Below are positions 1 through 8,325 of a stretch of DNA of 64,000 bases, piece by piece. The notes beneath the pieces were generated by a model. That model was given only the letters and a program-made list of their open reading frames with translations, searched no databases and had not been told where the DNA came from. The position numbers and the translations under genes are program-made. The stretch's first letter is position 1, and each line of letters begins with the position of its first letter. This DNA comes from an uncultured Pelagibacteraceae bacterium (GTDB lineage: Bacteria > Pseudomonadota > Alphaproteobacteria > Pelagibacterales > Pelagibacteraceae): NCBI GenBank assembly GCA_902569185.1, contig CACFTH010000002.1, positions 55,723 to 119,722 on the forward strand, given 5' to 3'.

Positions 1-388
1 CTGGAACAGATTTTATAATGTTAGAATAAAAATTATAAACCCCATTATCATTATTTTTATAGTATGCAGGATTCATTACCAAAAAGTTTTTTATTCCTTT
101 TTGAACAGCGTATTTCATAATATTTATGGTCTCTCTTAAACTATTGCACGAAGGACCTATAAGTATCTGCTCCTTAAATTTCATTTTAGATAATGAGTCG
201 ATTAATTCTTTCTTCTCAGAAACTGATATTAATTGACCACATCCTGTACTTCCGAAAAATGCTGAGCCTACACCGTTATCATCTAAATTAGTTTTTGCAT
301 GGTGTAAGGTTGCTTCAACGTCAAAACTTAAATCGGCTTTTAATACCGACATTGAAGCTGCAAACACTCCTTTTAATGTTTCTGCCAT
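1..388 (-). CDS. DapA-family aldolase, partial (runs off the left edge)
   Basis: The reverse strand reads open from an ATG at 386-388 to the window edge (129 codons). The N-terminus has the start of a dihydrodipicolinate synthase/N-acetylneuraminate lyase TIM barrel: a short first strand (GVFAA), then the substrate-loop stretch GSTGCGQLISVSEKKEL, matching the family's GTTGE..L...E pattern, then a second strand with IGPSCNS. Members use a Schiff-base lysine on pyruvate-type substrates; that lysine lies outside the window, so DapA proper cannot be separated from relatives. The Gly-Cys in place of the usual Gly-Glu after GSTG suggests a paralogue rather than the housekeeping lysine-pathway enzyme. 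It is divergent from the glycosyltransferase with 47 bp between the starts. Confidence 0.8.
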   Translation of the reverse strand, partial: MAETLKGVFAASMSVLKADLSFDVEATLHHAKTNLDDNGVGSAFFGSTGCGQLISVSEKKELIDSLSKMKFKEQILIGPSCNSLRETINIMKYAVQKGIKNFLVMNPAYYKNNDNGVYNFYSNIIKSVP

Positions 389-435
389 ATTTTTTTCCTA
401 ATTTTATATATAAAGTTACTATAAATTAAAAAAGA

Positions 436-1353
436 ATGAAAATTCTTATTATTCAACAAAGATACGGTATTGGGGATCTTATTATTTTTCTACCCTACAT
501 ACATGCTATTTCTAAAAAGTTTAAAACCAAGGTAAGCCTACTTGTAAAAAGGAGTTCAAAAGCCTCAGATCTATTATCGAATGATGAGAATATTGATGAA
601 ATTATAATATTGGACAAAGACAAAGATGGGATTAAAGGTTTCTTTAAATTATCCAATGAAATAAAAAAAAGAAATTTTGACAAGGTTTTTATTTTTAACA
701 GTTCTTTAAGATACAACCTAATTGCAAAATTTTCAGGGATCAAATCAGTTTTTCAATATCCTTTATTTAGATCGAAAGATAATTTAGTTCATAGTGCAAA
801 AATATTTACAGAAAATGTCACTGGAGAAATAATCTCAACTGAACCAAATCTCAATATTAAAAGTATTGATAAATTTGATAAAAATATAAAACATATTGTA
901 TTAGGTATTTCAGCATCTGGTGAAACTAAAAGATGGGATATTCAAAATTACATTAAACTCGCGCTAGAATTAAAAAAAAAACATAAATGTAAATTTTATT
1001 TAGCTGGTGGGATAAAAGATATTGATTTAATCAAGAAATTTAAAGACTCAGGTGTTGACGACAAATGTGAGTCTTTTGAAAAATTAACAATTAAAGAAAC
1101 TTTACCTATTATAAAAAATTGTGACCTTGTAGTTTCTAATGATACAGGATTTGCGCACATAGCCTGTGCGCTCAAAGTCAAAACGCTTACTTTATTTATG
1201 GATAGTCCTGTAATGACGTATGGCAAATATTCATCATTAATGGAAGTTATAGAACCCGTAGGAGAAAAAAATACAACAGTACATGATACATTAGGGGGCA
1301 AAAGAATATCTTTTGATGAAGTTTTGGCTAAATCAAATTCAATGTTAGGTTAA
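436..1353 (+). CDS. Glycosyltransferase family 9 (heptosyltransferase-like)
   Basis: A 305-residue protein with the GT-B fold signature of ADP-heptose:LPS heptosyltransferases. The N-terminus ILIIQQRYGIGDLIIFLPYI is the family's glycine turn (usually R.GDLLL..P), and VVSNDTGFAHIACAL at about residues 231-245 is the sugar-nucleotide site. It probably adds a sugar to the lipopolysaccharide core or another envelope glycan on the inner face of the inner membrane. No other LPS gene is adjacent, so the donor and acceptor are unknown. It converges with the J-domain gene, overlapping it by 4 bp at the stop codons. Confidence 0.85.
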   Translation: MKILIIQQRYGIGDLIIFLPYIHAISKKFKTKVSLLVKRSSKASDLLSNDENIDEIIILDKDKDGIKGFFKLSNEIKKRNFDKVFIFNSSLRYNLIAKFSGIKSVFQYPLFRSKDNLVHSAKIFTENVTGEIISTEPNLNIKSIDKFDKNIKHIVLGISASGETKRWDIQNYIKLALELKKKHKCKFYLAGGIKDIDLIKKFKDSGVDDKCESFEKLTIKETLPIIKNCDLVVSNDTGFAHIACALKVKTLTLFMDSPVMTYGKYSSLMEVIEPVGEKNTTVHDTLGGKRISFDEVLAKSNSMLG

Positions 1354-1862
1354 CTAAAGTCATTTTTTAGAATCGTTTCTTTAGCCTCAGATACCATTTG
1401 CGCGAGCTTAGTCGTATCAGTATCATTTCTGTCTGGGTGGAGCTTTGCCATAATTTTTTTATATTTTGAAAGCACCTCAGATTTTGTGCAACCTTTTTTA
1501 CAGCCTAAAATATTATATGCATCATCAATTGAAATATTCGATGAAGCTTTCGAGTAACTTGTTCCTGATCTAAATGAATACCTTCCTGTCTGACGAAGGT
1601 AGCTTATCAGTCTCCAAAGTTGAATAAGCTGAAAAATTCCACCAATACCTTTCAATTTAAGTAATGGAAGTAAAAAAATTAATATTGGAATGCTAAAAGC
1701 ATATCTTCCAACGATAAATAAAGCTATCGCTAAGAGAATTCCAACTGTAAAGATTATATATCTAATACCTTTTGCGATTTTTTTGCTACTTGCTTTAGCA
1801 AAAAAATTCAATAAAAGATATAACGCTACTAAACAAATTCCGATGATTAAAAATAAATTCAT
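1350..1862 (-). CDS. Membrane-anchored J-domain protein
   Basis: 170 residues. Three hydrophobic segments (about 2-21, 35-51 and 56-70) are followed by a C-terminal J domain (about 112-168) beginning DAYNILGCKKGCT, with the diagnostic HPD tripeptide at 142-144 in KLHPDRND. The layout (membrane N-terminus, J domain last) resembles the DjlA/Tim14-like co-chaperones common in alphaproteobacteria, which stimulate DnaK at the membrane. The client is unknown. The start lies only 6 bp from the oppositely oriented oligopeptidase B start, so the two promoters must lie inside each other's coding sequence. Confidence 0.85.
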   Translation of the reverse strand: MNLFLIIGICLVALYLLLNFFAKASSKKIAKGIRYIIFTVGILLAIALFIVGRYAFSIPILIFLLPLLKLKGIGGIFQLIQLWRLISYLRQTGRYSFRSGTSYSKASSNISIDDAYNILGCKKGCTKSEVLSKYKKIMAKLHPDRNDTDTTKLAQMVSEAKETILKNDFS

Positions 1863-1868
1863 ATAAAT

Positions 1869-3935
1869 ATGATACCACGATTAAGGAAACAACCTGAGAA
1901 GAAAAGTTGTCATGGTTACAATTGGATTGATGATTATTCATGGGTACATCAAGACAATTGTCTTGAAATACTTAGAGATCCAAGCAAAGTTAATCCTGAA
2001 GTAAGAAAATATATTGAGTCTGAAAATGCTTACACTAAAGATAAAATGGGTGATACAGAAGAAATTCAGAAAAAAATTTTTAAGGAAATTGAAGGTAGAA
2101 TTAAATTGGATGATGAAAGTTTACCATACAAAGATAAAAAGTACGAATATTGGACCAAAACTACGAAAGAAGGTAACTATTCAAAAAAATTAAGAAGAAA
2201 AATTGGAGATACAAAAGTAGAAACATATTGGGATGGAGATCAAGAAGCTAAAGGGAAGAAGTTTTTTAGTACAGGTGATCTTGAGGTTTCATATAATGAT
2301 GAATTATTAGCGTATTCAATTGATGATAAAGGAGGCGAGTATTTTACGATTTATTTGAGGAGAGTTTCAGATAATAAAATTATAGAAGATCCTATTAAGG
2401 ATACGGCCGGTGGAGTTGTTTGGGCTTACGATGATAAATCTTTTTTTTATAGAAAACATGACTCACAACATAGACCTAGAAAAATTTTTCAACATAAACT
2501 AGGAACATCAAGTAAAGAAGATAAATTAATTTTCGAGGAAAAATCTGAAAGATTTACCTGTTCGATTAGCACGAGTAGCTGTGAAAATTATTATTTTATT
2601 GACACAAGTGAACATACAACTTCTGAGGTTTATTATTTTCACAAAGATGAAAAAGAATTTAAGCCAAAAATAATTATAAGAAGAGAAGAGGGTATTCAAT
2701 ACACTGTAGATAGTTTTGGTGGATGGTGGTGGATGTGGACAAATAAAAATGCTGAAGATTTTAAAATAGCAAGGTGTCCCCAAACTAATCTTGGTGATTG
2801 GAAAGATTTTATTCCAGCTAAAAATGGAGTTTTAATCGGAGGTCTTACTTTTTTAAAAAATTGGATTATTAGATCTGAAGTATCCGATGCTTTGCAAAAA
2901 ATTTTTATCAGAGATGTAAAAACAAACAAGGAGGAACAGCTTTTATTTGATGATGAAAAGGTAATTTCATCGGGAATAAGTTTAATGCAAAAGGATAAAG
3001 ATACCGATGTTATAAGGATCGGTTATGAATCGCCTAAAACACCATCTAGAACTTATGAATATAATTTAAGAACAAAAGAAAAAAAACTTGTTAAGGAACA
3101 AGAGGTTCCATCAGGACATAATAGAGAAGATTACATTGTAGAAAGAATTAATTGTCCTAGTTACGATGGAAGGGAAATACCAATTACTATTACATATCAC
3201 AGAAATACTAAATTAGATGGTAGTGCAAATTTATTATTATACGGTTATGGAAGTTATGGAAGTTCGATGTCACCAAATTTTTCAACATCAAAATTTTCCT
3301 TGATTGATAGAAATATAATTTGGGCGACCTGCCACATTAGGGGTGGTCTTGAAAGAGGTATGGCTTGGTGGAAAGAAGGAAAAATGATGAATAAGAAAAA
3401 TACTTTTTCTGATTTTATAAGTTGTGCAAAATTCTTAATCCAAAAAAAATATACTAGTAAAAAAAAAATAATAGCTTACGGAGGATCTGCAGGCGGACTT
3501 TTGGTTTCAAATGTTGTCAATCAAGAACCAAATATTTTTTTAGGGGCTATAATGGCTGTTCCTTTTGTAGATAATTTAACAACAAATATGGATCATTCTC
3601 TTCCACTAACACCAGGGGAGATATTAGAATTTGGAGATGCAAAAAATAATAAAGAACATTTTGAATATATTCGTTCTTATGCCCCATATGATAATATTGA
3701 AAAAAAGGATTATCCAAATATTTTAATTACCACATCCCTTTCAGACTCAAGAGTTTTGTTTGATGAACCAACAAAATATTGTGCAAAGTTAAGAGAATAT
3801 AAAACTGACAATAATTTACTACTTTTCAAATGTGAAATGGATGCAGGTCATGGTTCTAGGTCAGGAAGAAAGAATATCATCGAAGACATAGCTTTCGATT
3901 ATGCTTTTGCATTAAAAGTAGCAAACAAAATCTAA
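1869..3935 (+). CDS. ptrB: Oligopeptidase B (S9A prolyl oligopeptidase family)
   Basis: 688 residues, the usual size for protease II. An N-terminal seven-bladed propeller (about 70-400) is followed by an alpha/beta hydrolase domain. The nucleophile Ser540 sits in GGSAGG, the catalytic Asp in the LSDSRVLF stretch and the His in DAGHGSRSGR near the C-terminus. The family cleaves short peptides after basic residues in the cytoplasm or periplasm; no signal peptide is visible. The first ATG is kept because the family's conserved HG..W.DDY.W motif begins by residue 15. There is no recognisable ribosome binding site. Confidence 0.92.
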   Translation: MIPRLRKQPEKKSCHGYNWIDDYSWVHQDNCLEILRDPSKVNPEVRKYIESENAYTKDKMGDTEEIQKKIFKEIEGRIKLDDESLPYKDKKYEYWTKTTKEGNYSKKLRRKIGDTKVETYWDGDQEAKGKKFFSTGDLEVSYNDELLAYSIDDKGGEYFTIYLRRVSDNKIIEDPIKDTAGGVVWAYDDKSFFYRKHDSQHRPRKIFQHKLGTSSKEDKLIFEEKSERFTCSISTSSCENYYFIDTSEHTTSEVYYFHKDEKEFKPKIIIRREEGIQYTVDSFGGWWWMWTNKNAEDFKIARCPQTNLGDWKDFIPAKNGVLIGGLTFLKNWIIRSEVSDALQKIFIRDVKTNKEEQLLFDDEKVISSGISLMQKDKDTDVIRIGYESPKTPSRTYEYNLRTKEKKLVKEQEVPSGHNREDYIVERINCPSYDGREIPITITYHRNTKLDGSANLLLYGYGSYGSSMSPNFSTSKFSLIDRNIIWATCHIRGGLERGMAWWKEGKMMNKKNTFSDFISCAKFLIQKKYTSKKKIIAYGGSAGGLLVSNVVNQEPNIFLGAIMAVPFVDNLTTNMDHSLPLTPGEILEFGDAKNNKEHFEYIRSYAPYDNIEKKDYPNILITTSLSDSRVLFDEPTKYCAKLREYKTDNNLLLFKCEMDAGHGSRSGRKNIIEDIAFDYAFALKVANKI

Positions 3936-3936
3936 A

Positions 3937-4239
3937 TTAGAAACAGTTTTTGCTGCTATAACCCACTACAATATTTTTTGGGTTTATCTCAAACTTTCTT
4001 TCGCATTTAATTTTTAATTTTGACTTAAGATAAACAAAATTTTTATTTTGCTTATCTGTAATTTCAATTAAATCAGGTTCACCAAACTCTATTTTAAGTT
4101 CTTCTGTTGTTTTGTTTAAAAATTTGCTTAATTTTTTTTCTTCTTCTGAAATTGTTTTATCTACTCTGTTGCTTACTGTTTTACAGCTCTGGAATGCCAG
4201 AAATATTATAAATAAAGAAATTAAATGCACTTTTTTCAT
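3937..4239 (-). CDS. Small predicted lipoprotein of unknown function
   Basis: 100 residues. A type II signal peptide (KK, a hydrophobic stretch, then FLAFQSC) places the lipidated cysteine at residue 19. The mature part is charged and helical (about 25-55), followed by the segment GEPDLIEI..KNFVYLKSKLKIKCERKFEIN, which loosely recalls the fold of BamE/SmpA-type small lipoproteins. Two further cysteines near the C-terminus could form a disulfide. I do not recognise a family. It converges on ptrB with 1 bp between the stops. Confidence 0.7.
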   Translation of the reverse strand: MKKVHLISLFIIFLAFQSCKTVSNRVDKTISEEEKKLSKFLNKTTEELKIEFGEPDLIEITDKQNKNFVYLKSKLKIKCERKFEINPKNIVVGYSSKNCF

Positions 4240-4399
4240 GATTCAACTTTTTTTAGAATACACTAAAAATTATAAACAGAAATACAACTTTAAATACATA
4301 TAAAATTAACAGATCAGTATATTGCACCTTTTTTATTAGATTGTGTAAGAAGAATCACATAATACTTTTTTATATTTTAATCACAGAAAGAGGAAAATC
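4240..4399 (+). other. 160-bp divergent spacer before the purine permease gene
   Basis: AT-rich spacer between two divergent genes. It ends in a strong ribosome binding site (AGAGGA, 4389-4394) for the permease. A weak promoter candidate is TTGCAC at about 4321 with TAAGAA 18 bp downstream. I looked for a guanine/adenine riboswitch core because the downstream gene is a purine permease, and did not see the conserved loop sequences. Confidence 0.35.
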
Positions 4400-5755
4400 A
4401 TGCTTGATAAATATTTTGAATATAAAAAGCACAAAACCACTTTCAATACTGAGGTTGTAGCTGGGGTAACAACATTCCTTACTATGGCTTACATTATGTT
4501 TTTAAATCCGTTTATTCTTTCTGGAGAGTTCGCTGGAACAGAAAAAGGATTTTTTGACTTTGGAGGTGTGTTTACAGCTACAATAGTAGCAACTGCCATT
4601 GCGTGTTTTATTATGGCATTTTATGGAAAAACTTGGCCGATAGGATTAGCGCCCGGTATGGGTATTAACGCTTTTGTTGCCTTCGGAGTTGTTGGCGGAA
4701 TGAAATATACTCCCGCTGAAGCATTAGCAACGGTTCTATTAGCAGGAATATTGTTCCTATTAATATCTCTTACACCAATAAGAGCTTGGATCATAAATTC
4801 TATTCCAAGAAGTTTAAAACTTGGAATTGGAGCAGGTATTGGTCTTTTCTTATCAATCATCGGTTTAGAAATTATGGGCGTTGTTGGTGATCATCCAGTA
4901 ACTTTGGTTACTTTGGGAGACATTAAAAACCCATTAGTTCTTCTAGGCTGCTTAGCTCTTGTAGTAATGATTGTTCTAGAGAAAATGAAAGTAAAAGGGA
5001 ATATTATCATTGGAATTTTAGTTTTTAGCGTTCTTGCTTGGCTACCAATGTGGGACTGGACTGGAGCTACAATAGAGGGCGGAAAATCATTAGCAAAATT
5101 TAATGGTATCTTTTCAGCTCCTCCGTCAATGAGTTATCTTTTTGATGCTGTAGAAGGTTTTAGCACTGGAAAAGTTTTATCAGGGGGTGGATTAACGGTA
5201 ATATTCACACTTTTCTTTATTGACTTTTTTGATACTGCTGGAACTTTGACATCAGTAGCAAACGTTTCTGGAAAAATAAAAGGAAATAAAGTTGAAGATA
5301 TTGATAAAGCAATGCTTGCTGACAGCGCAGGTACAGTGGCTGGAGCTTTCATGGGGACAACGACTGTAACAAGTTATGTTGAGTCCGGTGCTGGAGTAAA
5401 AGCTGGGGGAAGAACTGGTATGACTTCATTAGTGATTGGAGTGCTATTTCTTTTATGTCTTGGCTTTGCACCTTTAGCAACTAGCTTGCCTAAAGAAATA
5501 GATGGTGCAGCGCTTGTGTATGTTGCGGTTTTATTTGTTAGAAATATTACTGATATCGAGTGGGATGATATTGCAGAAGCAGCTCCGGCTGTAATTGCAA
5601 TGATAACTATGCCACTTACATATTCTATTTCTAATGGTATAGCTCTAGCATTTATAGCTTACGCGCTTATAAAAATCCTAAGCGGAAATGCAGCAAAAAC
5701 ATCACCTGCGATTTGGGTTGTGGCAGTACTTAGTGTTTTAAGCTTTTCAGTTTAG
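4400..5755 (+). CDS. NCS2-family adenine/guanine/hypoxanthine permease (AzgA-like)
   Basis: 451 residues, almost entirely transmembrane (12-14 segments). The N-terminus EVVAGVTTFLTMAYIMFLNPFILS is the signature of the AzgA/PbuG/GhxP group, and GLAPGMGINAFVAF and FFIDFFDTAGTL are its two characteristic half-helix motifs, the second carrying the substrate-binding acidic residues. It should take up adenine, guanine or hypoxanthine by proton symport across the inner membrane. Its convergent neighbour is a purine phosphoribosyltransferase, which would trap imported bases as nucleotides. A strong SD supports the start. Confidence 0.92.
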   Translation: MLDKYFEYKKHKTTFNTEVVAGVTTFLTMAYIMFLNPFILSGEFAGTEKGFFDFGGVFTATIVATAIACFIMAFYGKTWPIGLAPGMGINAFVAFGVVGGMKYTPAEALATVLLAGILFLLISLTPIRAWIINSIPRSLKLGIGAGIGLFLSIIGLEIMGVVGDHPVTLVTLGDIKNPLVLLGCLALVVMIVLEKMKVKGNIIIGILVFSVLAWLPMWDWTGATIEGGKSLAKFNGIFSAPPSMSYLFDAVEGFSTGKVLSGGGLTVIFTLFFIDFFDTAGTLTSVANVSGKIKGNKVEDIDKAMLADSAGTVAGAFMGTTTVTSYVESGAGVKAGGRTGMTSLVIGVLFLLCLGFAPLATSLPKEIDGAALVYVAVLFVRNITDIEWDDIAEAAPAVIAMITMPLTYSISNGIALAFIAYALIKILSGNAAKTSPAIWVVAVLSVLSFSV

Positions 5756-5773
5756 AATAATAAATTTTTAAAG

Positions 5774-5805
5774 AAAAAGGGTTAAACTTAGTTTTAACCC
5801 TTTTT
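5774..5805. terminator. Bidirectional Rho-independent terminator
   Basis: A near-perfect inverted repeat, AAAAAGGGTTAAA (5774-5786) and TTTAACCCTTTTT (5793-5805), with a 6-nt loop and T-runs on both strands. It sits between two convergent genes. The right arm contains the stop codon of the phosphoribosyltransferase gene (TTA at 5794-5796 on the + strand), so one hairpin ends both transcripts. Confidence 0.88.
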
Positions 5806-6324
5806 TTTATGTTTTTTGGCAATTTCTTCAATCCTTATTTCTTCGTAATGTTCAAATGGTTGGACAATCCATGGATCATTTTTTAGTTTAACTGCACAAT
5901 AATCTGGTTCAAAAGTAGATTTTTTTTTCTTCCAAAGAGTTGCTGTTTTAATATCTTCGATTTTATCTTTTATTGGTTTGTACTTTTTTAACCAATCAAC
6001 ACTTTTATTTAGTGTAATACCTGTATCAGACAAATCATCACATAATAATATTTTTCCACCCATATTTTTTGCAATTGAGCTCATTTCTCTTGAAAAAACT
6101 ATATCACCCTGTTCGTCCTCAACACCTTTGCCACTATAAGACTCTACAGCTAAGTAAGCACATTTTAATTTAAAAACTCTACTTAGAACATCTATCATAG
6201 GTGCAGCCCCACGCATGATACCTACTAACAAAGTTGGTCTATAACCACTTTCGTGAACCATTAGTGCTAATTTTTCTACGGTCTTGTTATAATCATCCCA
6301 AGAAATAATTAGTTTTTCTGTCAT
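5794..6324 (-). CDS. Purine phosphoribosyltransferase (Gpt/Hpt-like)
   Basis: 176 residues with a type I PRTase fold. The PRPP-binding loop is ILLCDDLSDTGITL (about 112-125) with the paired aspartates, and an early strand LLVGIMRGAAPMIDVLSR matches the pyrophosphate loop region. It would convert xanthine, guanine or hypoxanthine plus PRPP to the nucleotide in the cytoplasm; specificity cannot be fixed by eye. The C-terminal WIVQPFEHYEE resembles xanthine-guanine enzymes. It lies 9 bp downstream of the glycosylase gene and is convergent with the purine permease, giving a compact salvage pair. Confidence 0.85.
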   Translation of the reverse strand: MTEKLIISWDDYNKTVEKLALMVHESGYRPTLLVGIMRGAAPMIDVLSRVFKLKCAYLAVESYSGKGVEDEQGDIVFSREMSSIAKNMGGKILLCDDLSDTGITLNKSVDWLKKYKPIKDKIEDIKTATLWKKKKSTFEPDYCAVKLKNDPWIVQPFEHYEEIRIEEIAKKHKKKG

Positions 6325-6333
6325 TGTTTAAAT

Positions 6334-6951
6334 CTAATACTGTACAGGTTCATTGTCTACTGAATACCACAATGCCATTACAGCGAGAGTACAATATGGT
6401 GAAAACTTTTTTTGTAGTTTATTCACAAAAGATTTGGGAGGTAAGTATTTTTTTTTATAATTATTTGAAATTGCCCTTAATAAACCAATATCCTGAACAG
6501 GCCATATGTTTGGCCTATTGTAAAAAAAGATCAGTACCATTTCACTAGACCATCTTCCAATTTGTCTTAAAGTTGAAAGGTAAGTAATTGCCTCTTCATC
6601 AGACATTTTTTTTATTAATTTTGGATTAAATGATTTATCTAAAATTTTATCAGCCAAACTTTTAATACCTAGTGCTTTCATCCTACTAAGACCACATCTC
6701 CTAAGATCTGTTATGCTCAATTTCGATACAATTTTTGGGTTTATTTTACCCCTACATTTTTTCTCAAATTTTGAGAAAACTGAGTCTGCTGCGGAAACTG
6801 AGATCTGTTGCGAAATAATTGATCTGGTTAAAGAATAAAAAAAATTATTTCTTGTAGTTAGGTGCCCCTTATAAACACTTAAAAGTTTTTTCATTACTGT
6901 ATCGCGCTTACTTAGTTGTTTTTTGGCTTTATTCCACCACTTAGGTTTCAT
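6334..6951 (-). CDS. DNA-3-methyladenine glycosylase II (HhH-GPD family)
   Basis: 205 residues, the length of the short AlkA-type enzymes that lack the N-terminal domain of E. coli AlkA. Residues about 36-55 (FFYSLTRSIISQQISVSAAD) are the conserved helix, the helix-hairpin-helix is around 127-145 (LRQIGRWSSEMVLIF) and the catalytic aspartate is Asp154 in WPVQDIGLLRA. It removes alkylated purines from DNA as the first step of base excision repair. There is no C-terminal iron-sulfur cluster, so it is not an EndoIII. It overlaps the end of the upstream EamA gene by 11 bp. Confidence 0.88.
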   Translation of the reverse strand: MKPKWWNKAKKQLSKRDTVMKKLLSVYKGHLTTRNNFFYSLTRSIISQQISVSAADSVFSKFEKKCRGKINPKIVSKLSITDLRRCGLSRMKALGIKSLADKILDKSFNPKLIKKMSDEEAITYLSTLRQIGRWSSEMVLIFFYNRPNIWPVQDIGLLRAISNNYKKKYLPPKSFVNKLQKKFSPYCTLAVMALWYSVDNEPVQY

Positions 6952-7825
6952 ATCTTGGAGGAACCACCTGTTTTTTAAGAGTTTCTTCTCTTCTAAAAAT
7001 TATGTACGTACCCACGACTATAAATCCAGCACCAACTAAAGTTGTTAATTTCAGAGACTCTCCAAAAATAAAATAACCTGCGGTAGCAGCAAAGACTAAT
7101 GATAAGTATTTAATTGGGGTAACAAGCCCAGTGTCTGCCATCCTCAGCGACTGTGTTAGTAAAATATTAGCGTAACCACCAGCCAAACCTAATATCACAA
7201 ATAGAACAGCCTCATATAATGTTGGCCAAATCCAACCATTAACTAGAGTGAAAAGACCAATTATCATTGATAATAATGAAAAATAAAAAGCTATTAAATA
7301 ATTTGGTTCAGTTTTAGATAAAGATTTAATTGACAGAGCTACCTGAGCAAAACCAAAAGCAAAAATTAAAGGCATAAAATAAAATAAATTAAATTGGTGA
7401 AATGTTGGCTTTATAATAATTAATCCACCAATTATTCCTAGAATAATTGCAGAAATTCTTGTCATTTTAATTTTTTCGCCTAGAAAAAGTGCAGATAATA
7501 TAGTTACGAAAACAGGACCTAAAAAAGTTAAAGATATACAATCAGCCAGCGGCACATTTCTAATGCCAATAAATAAAGCAACGATTGCTATTGCTCCCCA
7601 TATTGCTCTCCAAGCATGAAGTCCTGGTCTTTTAGTTTTATAAAAAGTGGAAAGTTTTTCGCGAGGGATTAAAAGAACTATTGGAATCATACCAAACGCA
7701 AATCGCATAAAAAGGACTTGGCCAAAAGGTGCGTCTTTCAAATATTTTACAATAATATCCATAATACTGAAGCATGCTACGCTAGCTATCATGTAAATAA
7801 TTGCTAATTGGGATTTTGAGAGCAT
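6941..7825 (-). CDS. EamA-family (DMT superfamily) transporter
   Basis: 294 residues with ten predicted transmembrane helices arranged as two EamA repeats (about 1-140 and 150-285). The second-repeat motif LVTPIKYLSLVFAATAGYFIFGE is typical. Substrates of such inner-membrane exporters are usually metabolites and cannot be predicted here. I chose the ATG at 7823-7825 rather than an in-frame ATG 30 bp upstream because it has a good ribosome binding site (AAAGGTGG, four bases away), which the upstream codon lacks. It heads a leftward run with alkA and the phosphoribosyltransferase. Confidence 0.85.
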   Translation of the reverse strand: MLSKSQLAIIYMIASVACFSIMDIIVKYLKDAPFGQVLFMRFAFGMIPIVLLIPREKLSTFYKTKRPGLHAWRAIWGAIAIVALFIGIRNVPLADCISLTFLGPVFVTILSALFLGEKIKMTRISAIILGIIGGLIIIKPTFHQFNLFYFMPLIFAFGFAQVALSIKSLSKTEPNYLIAFYFSLLSMIIGLFTLVNGWIWPTLYEAVLFVILGLAGGYANILLTQSLRMADTGLVTPIKYLSLVFAATAGYFIFGESLKLTTLVGAGFIVVGTYIIFRREETLKKQVVPPRYET

Positions 7826-7872
7826 TTTACCACCTTTAATTAATTGAAATAACATATTAGAATTTTAAAACA

Positions 7873-8325
7873 ATGAAAACTGCTTATTTTTCTCTTGGAT
7901 GTTTCTGGAGCCCACAATTAAAATTTGAAAAAATTAAAGGTGTAAAAAAGGCTGAGGTTGGTTATTGCGGTGGTAATGACCCAAATACAACCTATGAAAA
8001 AGTTTGTTCAGGTTCAACAAACCATGCAGAAACTATAAAAGTTGAGTTTGATGAAAACGAAATTTCATATGAGGAATTAGTAAGATTTTTTTTTAAAATT
8101 CATGACCCGACACAATTAAATAGGCAGGGACCAGATATAGGGACACAGTATAGATCAGAAATATTTTATAAAGATGAAAATCAAAAAAAAATTGCAAAAA
8201 AAATAAAAGAGGAATTCAATAAAAAATTCAATGGAAAAGTAGTAACTAATATTTCAGAAGAAAAACTTTATCAGCCTGCTGAAGAATATCATCAGTATTA
8301 CTTAAAAAGAAAAGGTATATTATGA
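7873..8325 (+). CDS. msrA: Peptide methionine-S-sulfoxide reductase
   Basis: 150 residues with the MsrA signature GCFWS at 9-13, so Cys10 is the catalytic nucleophile, and the later motifs VGYCGG, HAE and FFKIHDPTQLNRQGPDIGTQYRS. It repairs oxidised methionine (S epimer) in proteins with thioredoxin. The protein stops right after AEEYHQYYL and lacks the C-terminal cysteine pair that recycles the enzyme in E. coli, so reduction must use another thiol, for example the extra Cys in VGYCGG. The gene overlaps sseA by 4 bp (ATGA), suggesting translational coupling. Confidence 0.93.
   Translation: MKTAYFSLGCFWSPQLKFEKIKGVKKAEVGYCGGNDPNTTYEKVCSGSTNHAETIKVEFDENEISYEELVRFFFKIHDPTQLNRQGPDIGTQYRSEIFYKDENQKKIAKKIKEEFNKKFNGKVVTNISEEKLYQPAEEYHQYYLKRKGIL

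Noticed and set aside
2526..2929. Antisense open frames inside oligopeptidase B and similar frames inside other genes
   Set aside because: They have no domain, no ribosome binding site and lie wholly inside well-supported genes; they are by-products of AT-rich coding sequence.
4252..4267. Possible second Irr box (TTTAGAATACACTAAA) upstream of the small lipoprotein gene
   Set aside because: The left half is perfect, but the spacing is two bases and the right half differs; it does not reach the quality of the katG site.
4240..4399. Purine riboswitch ahead of the purine permease
   Set aside because: The conserved loop and junction sequences of purine riboswitches are not visible in this spacer.
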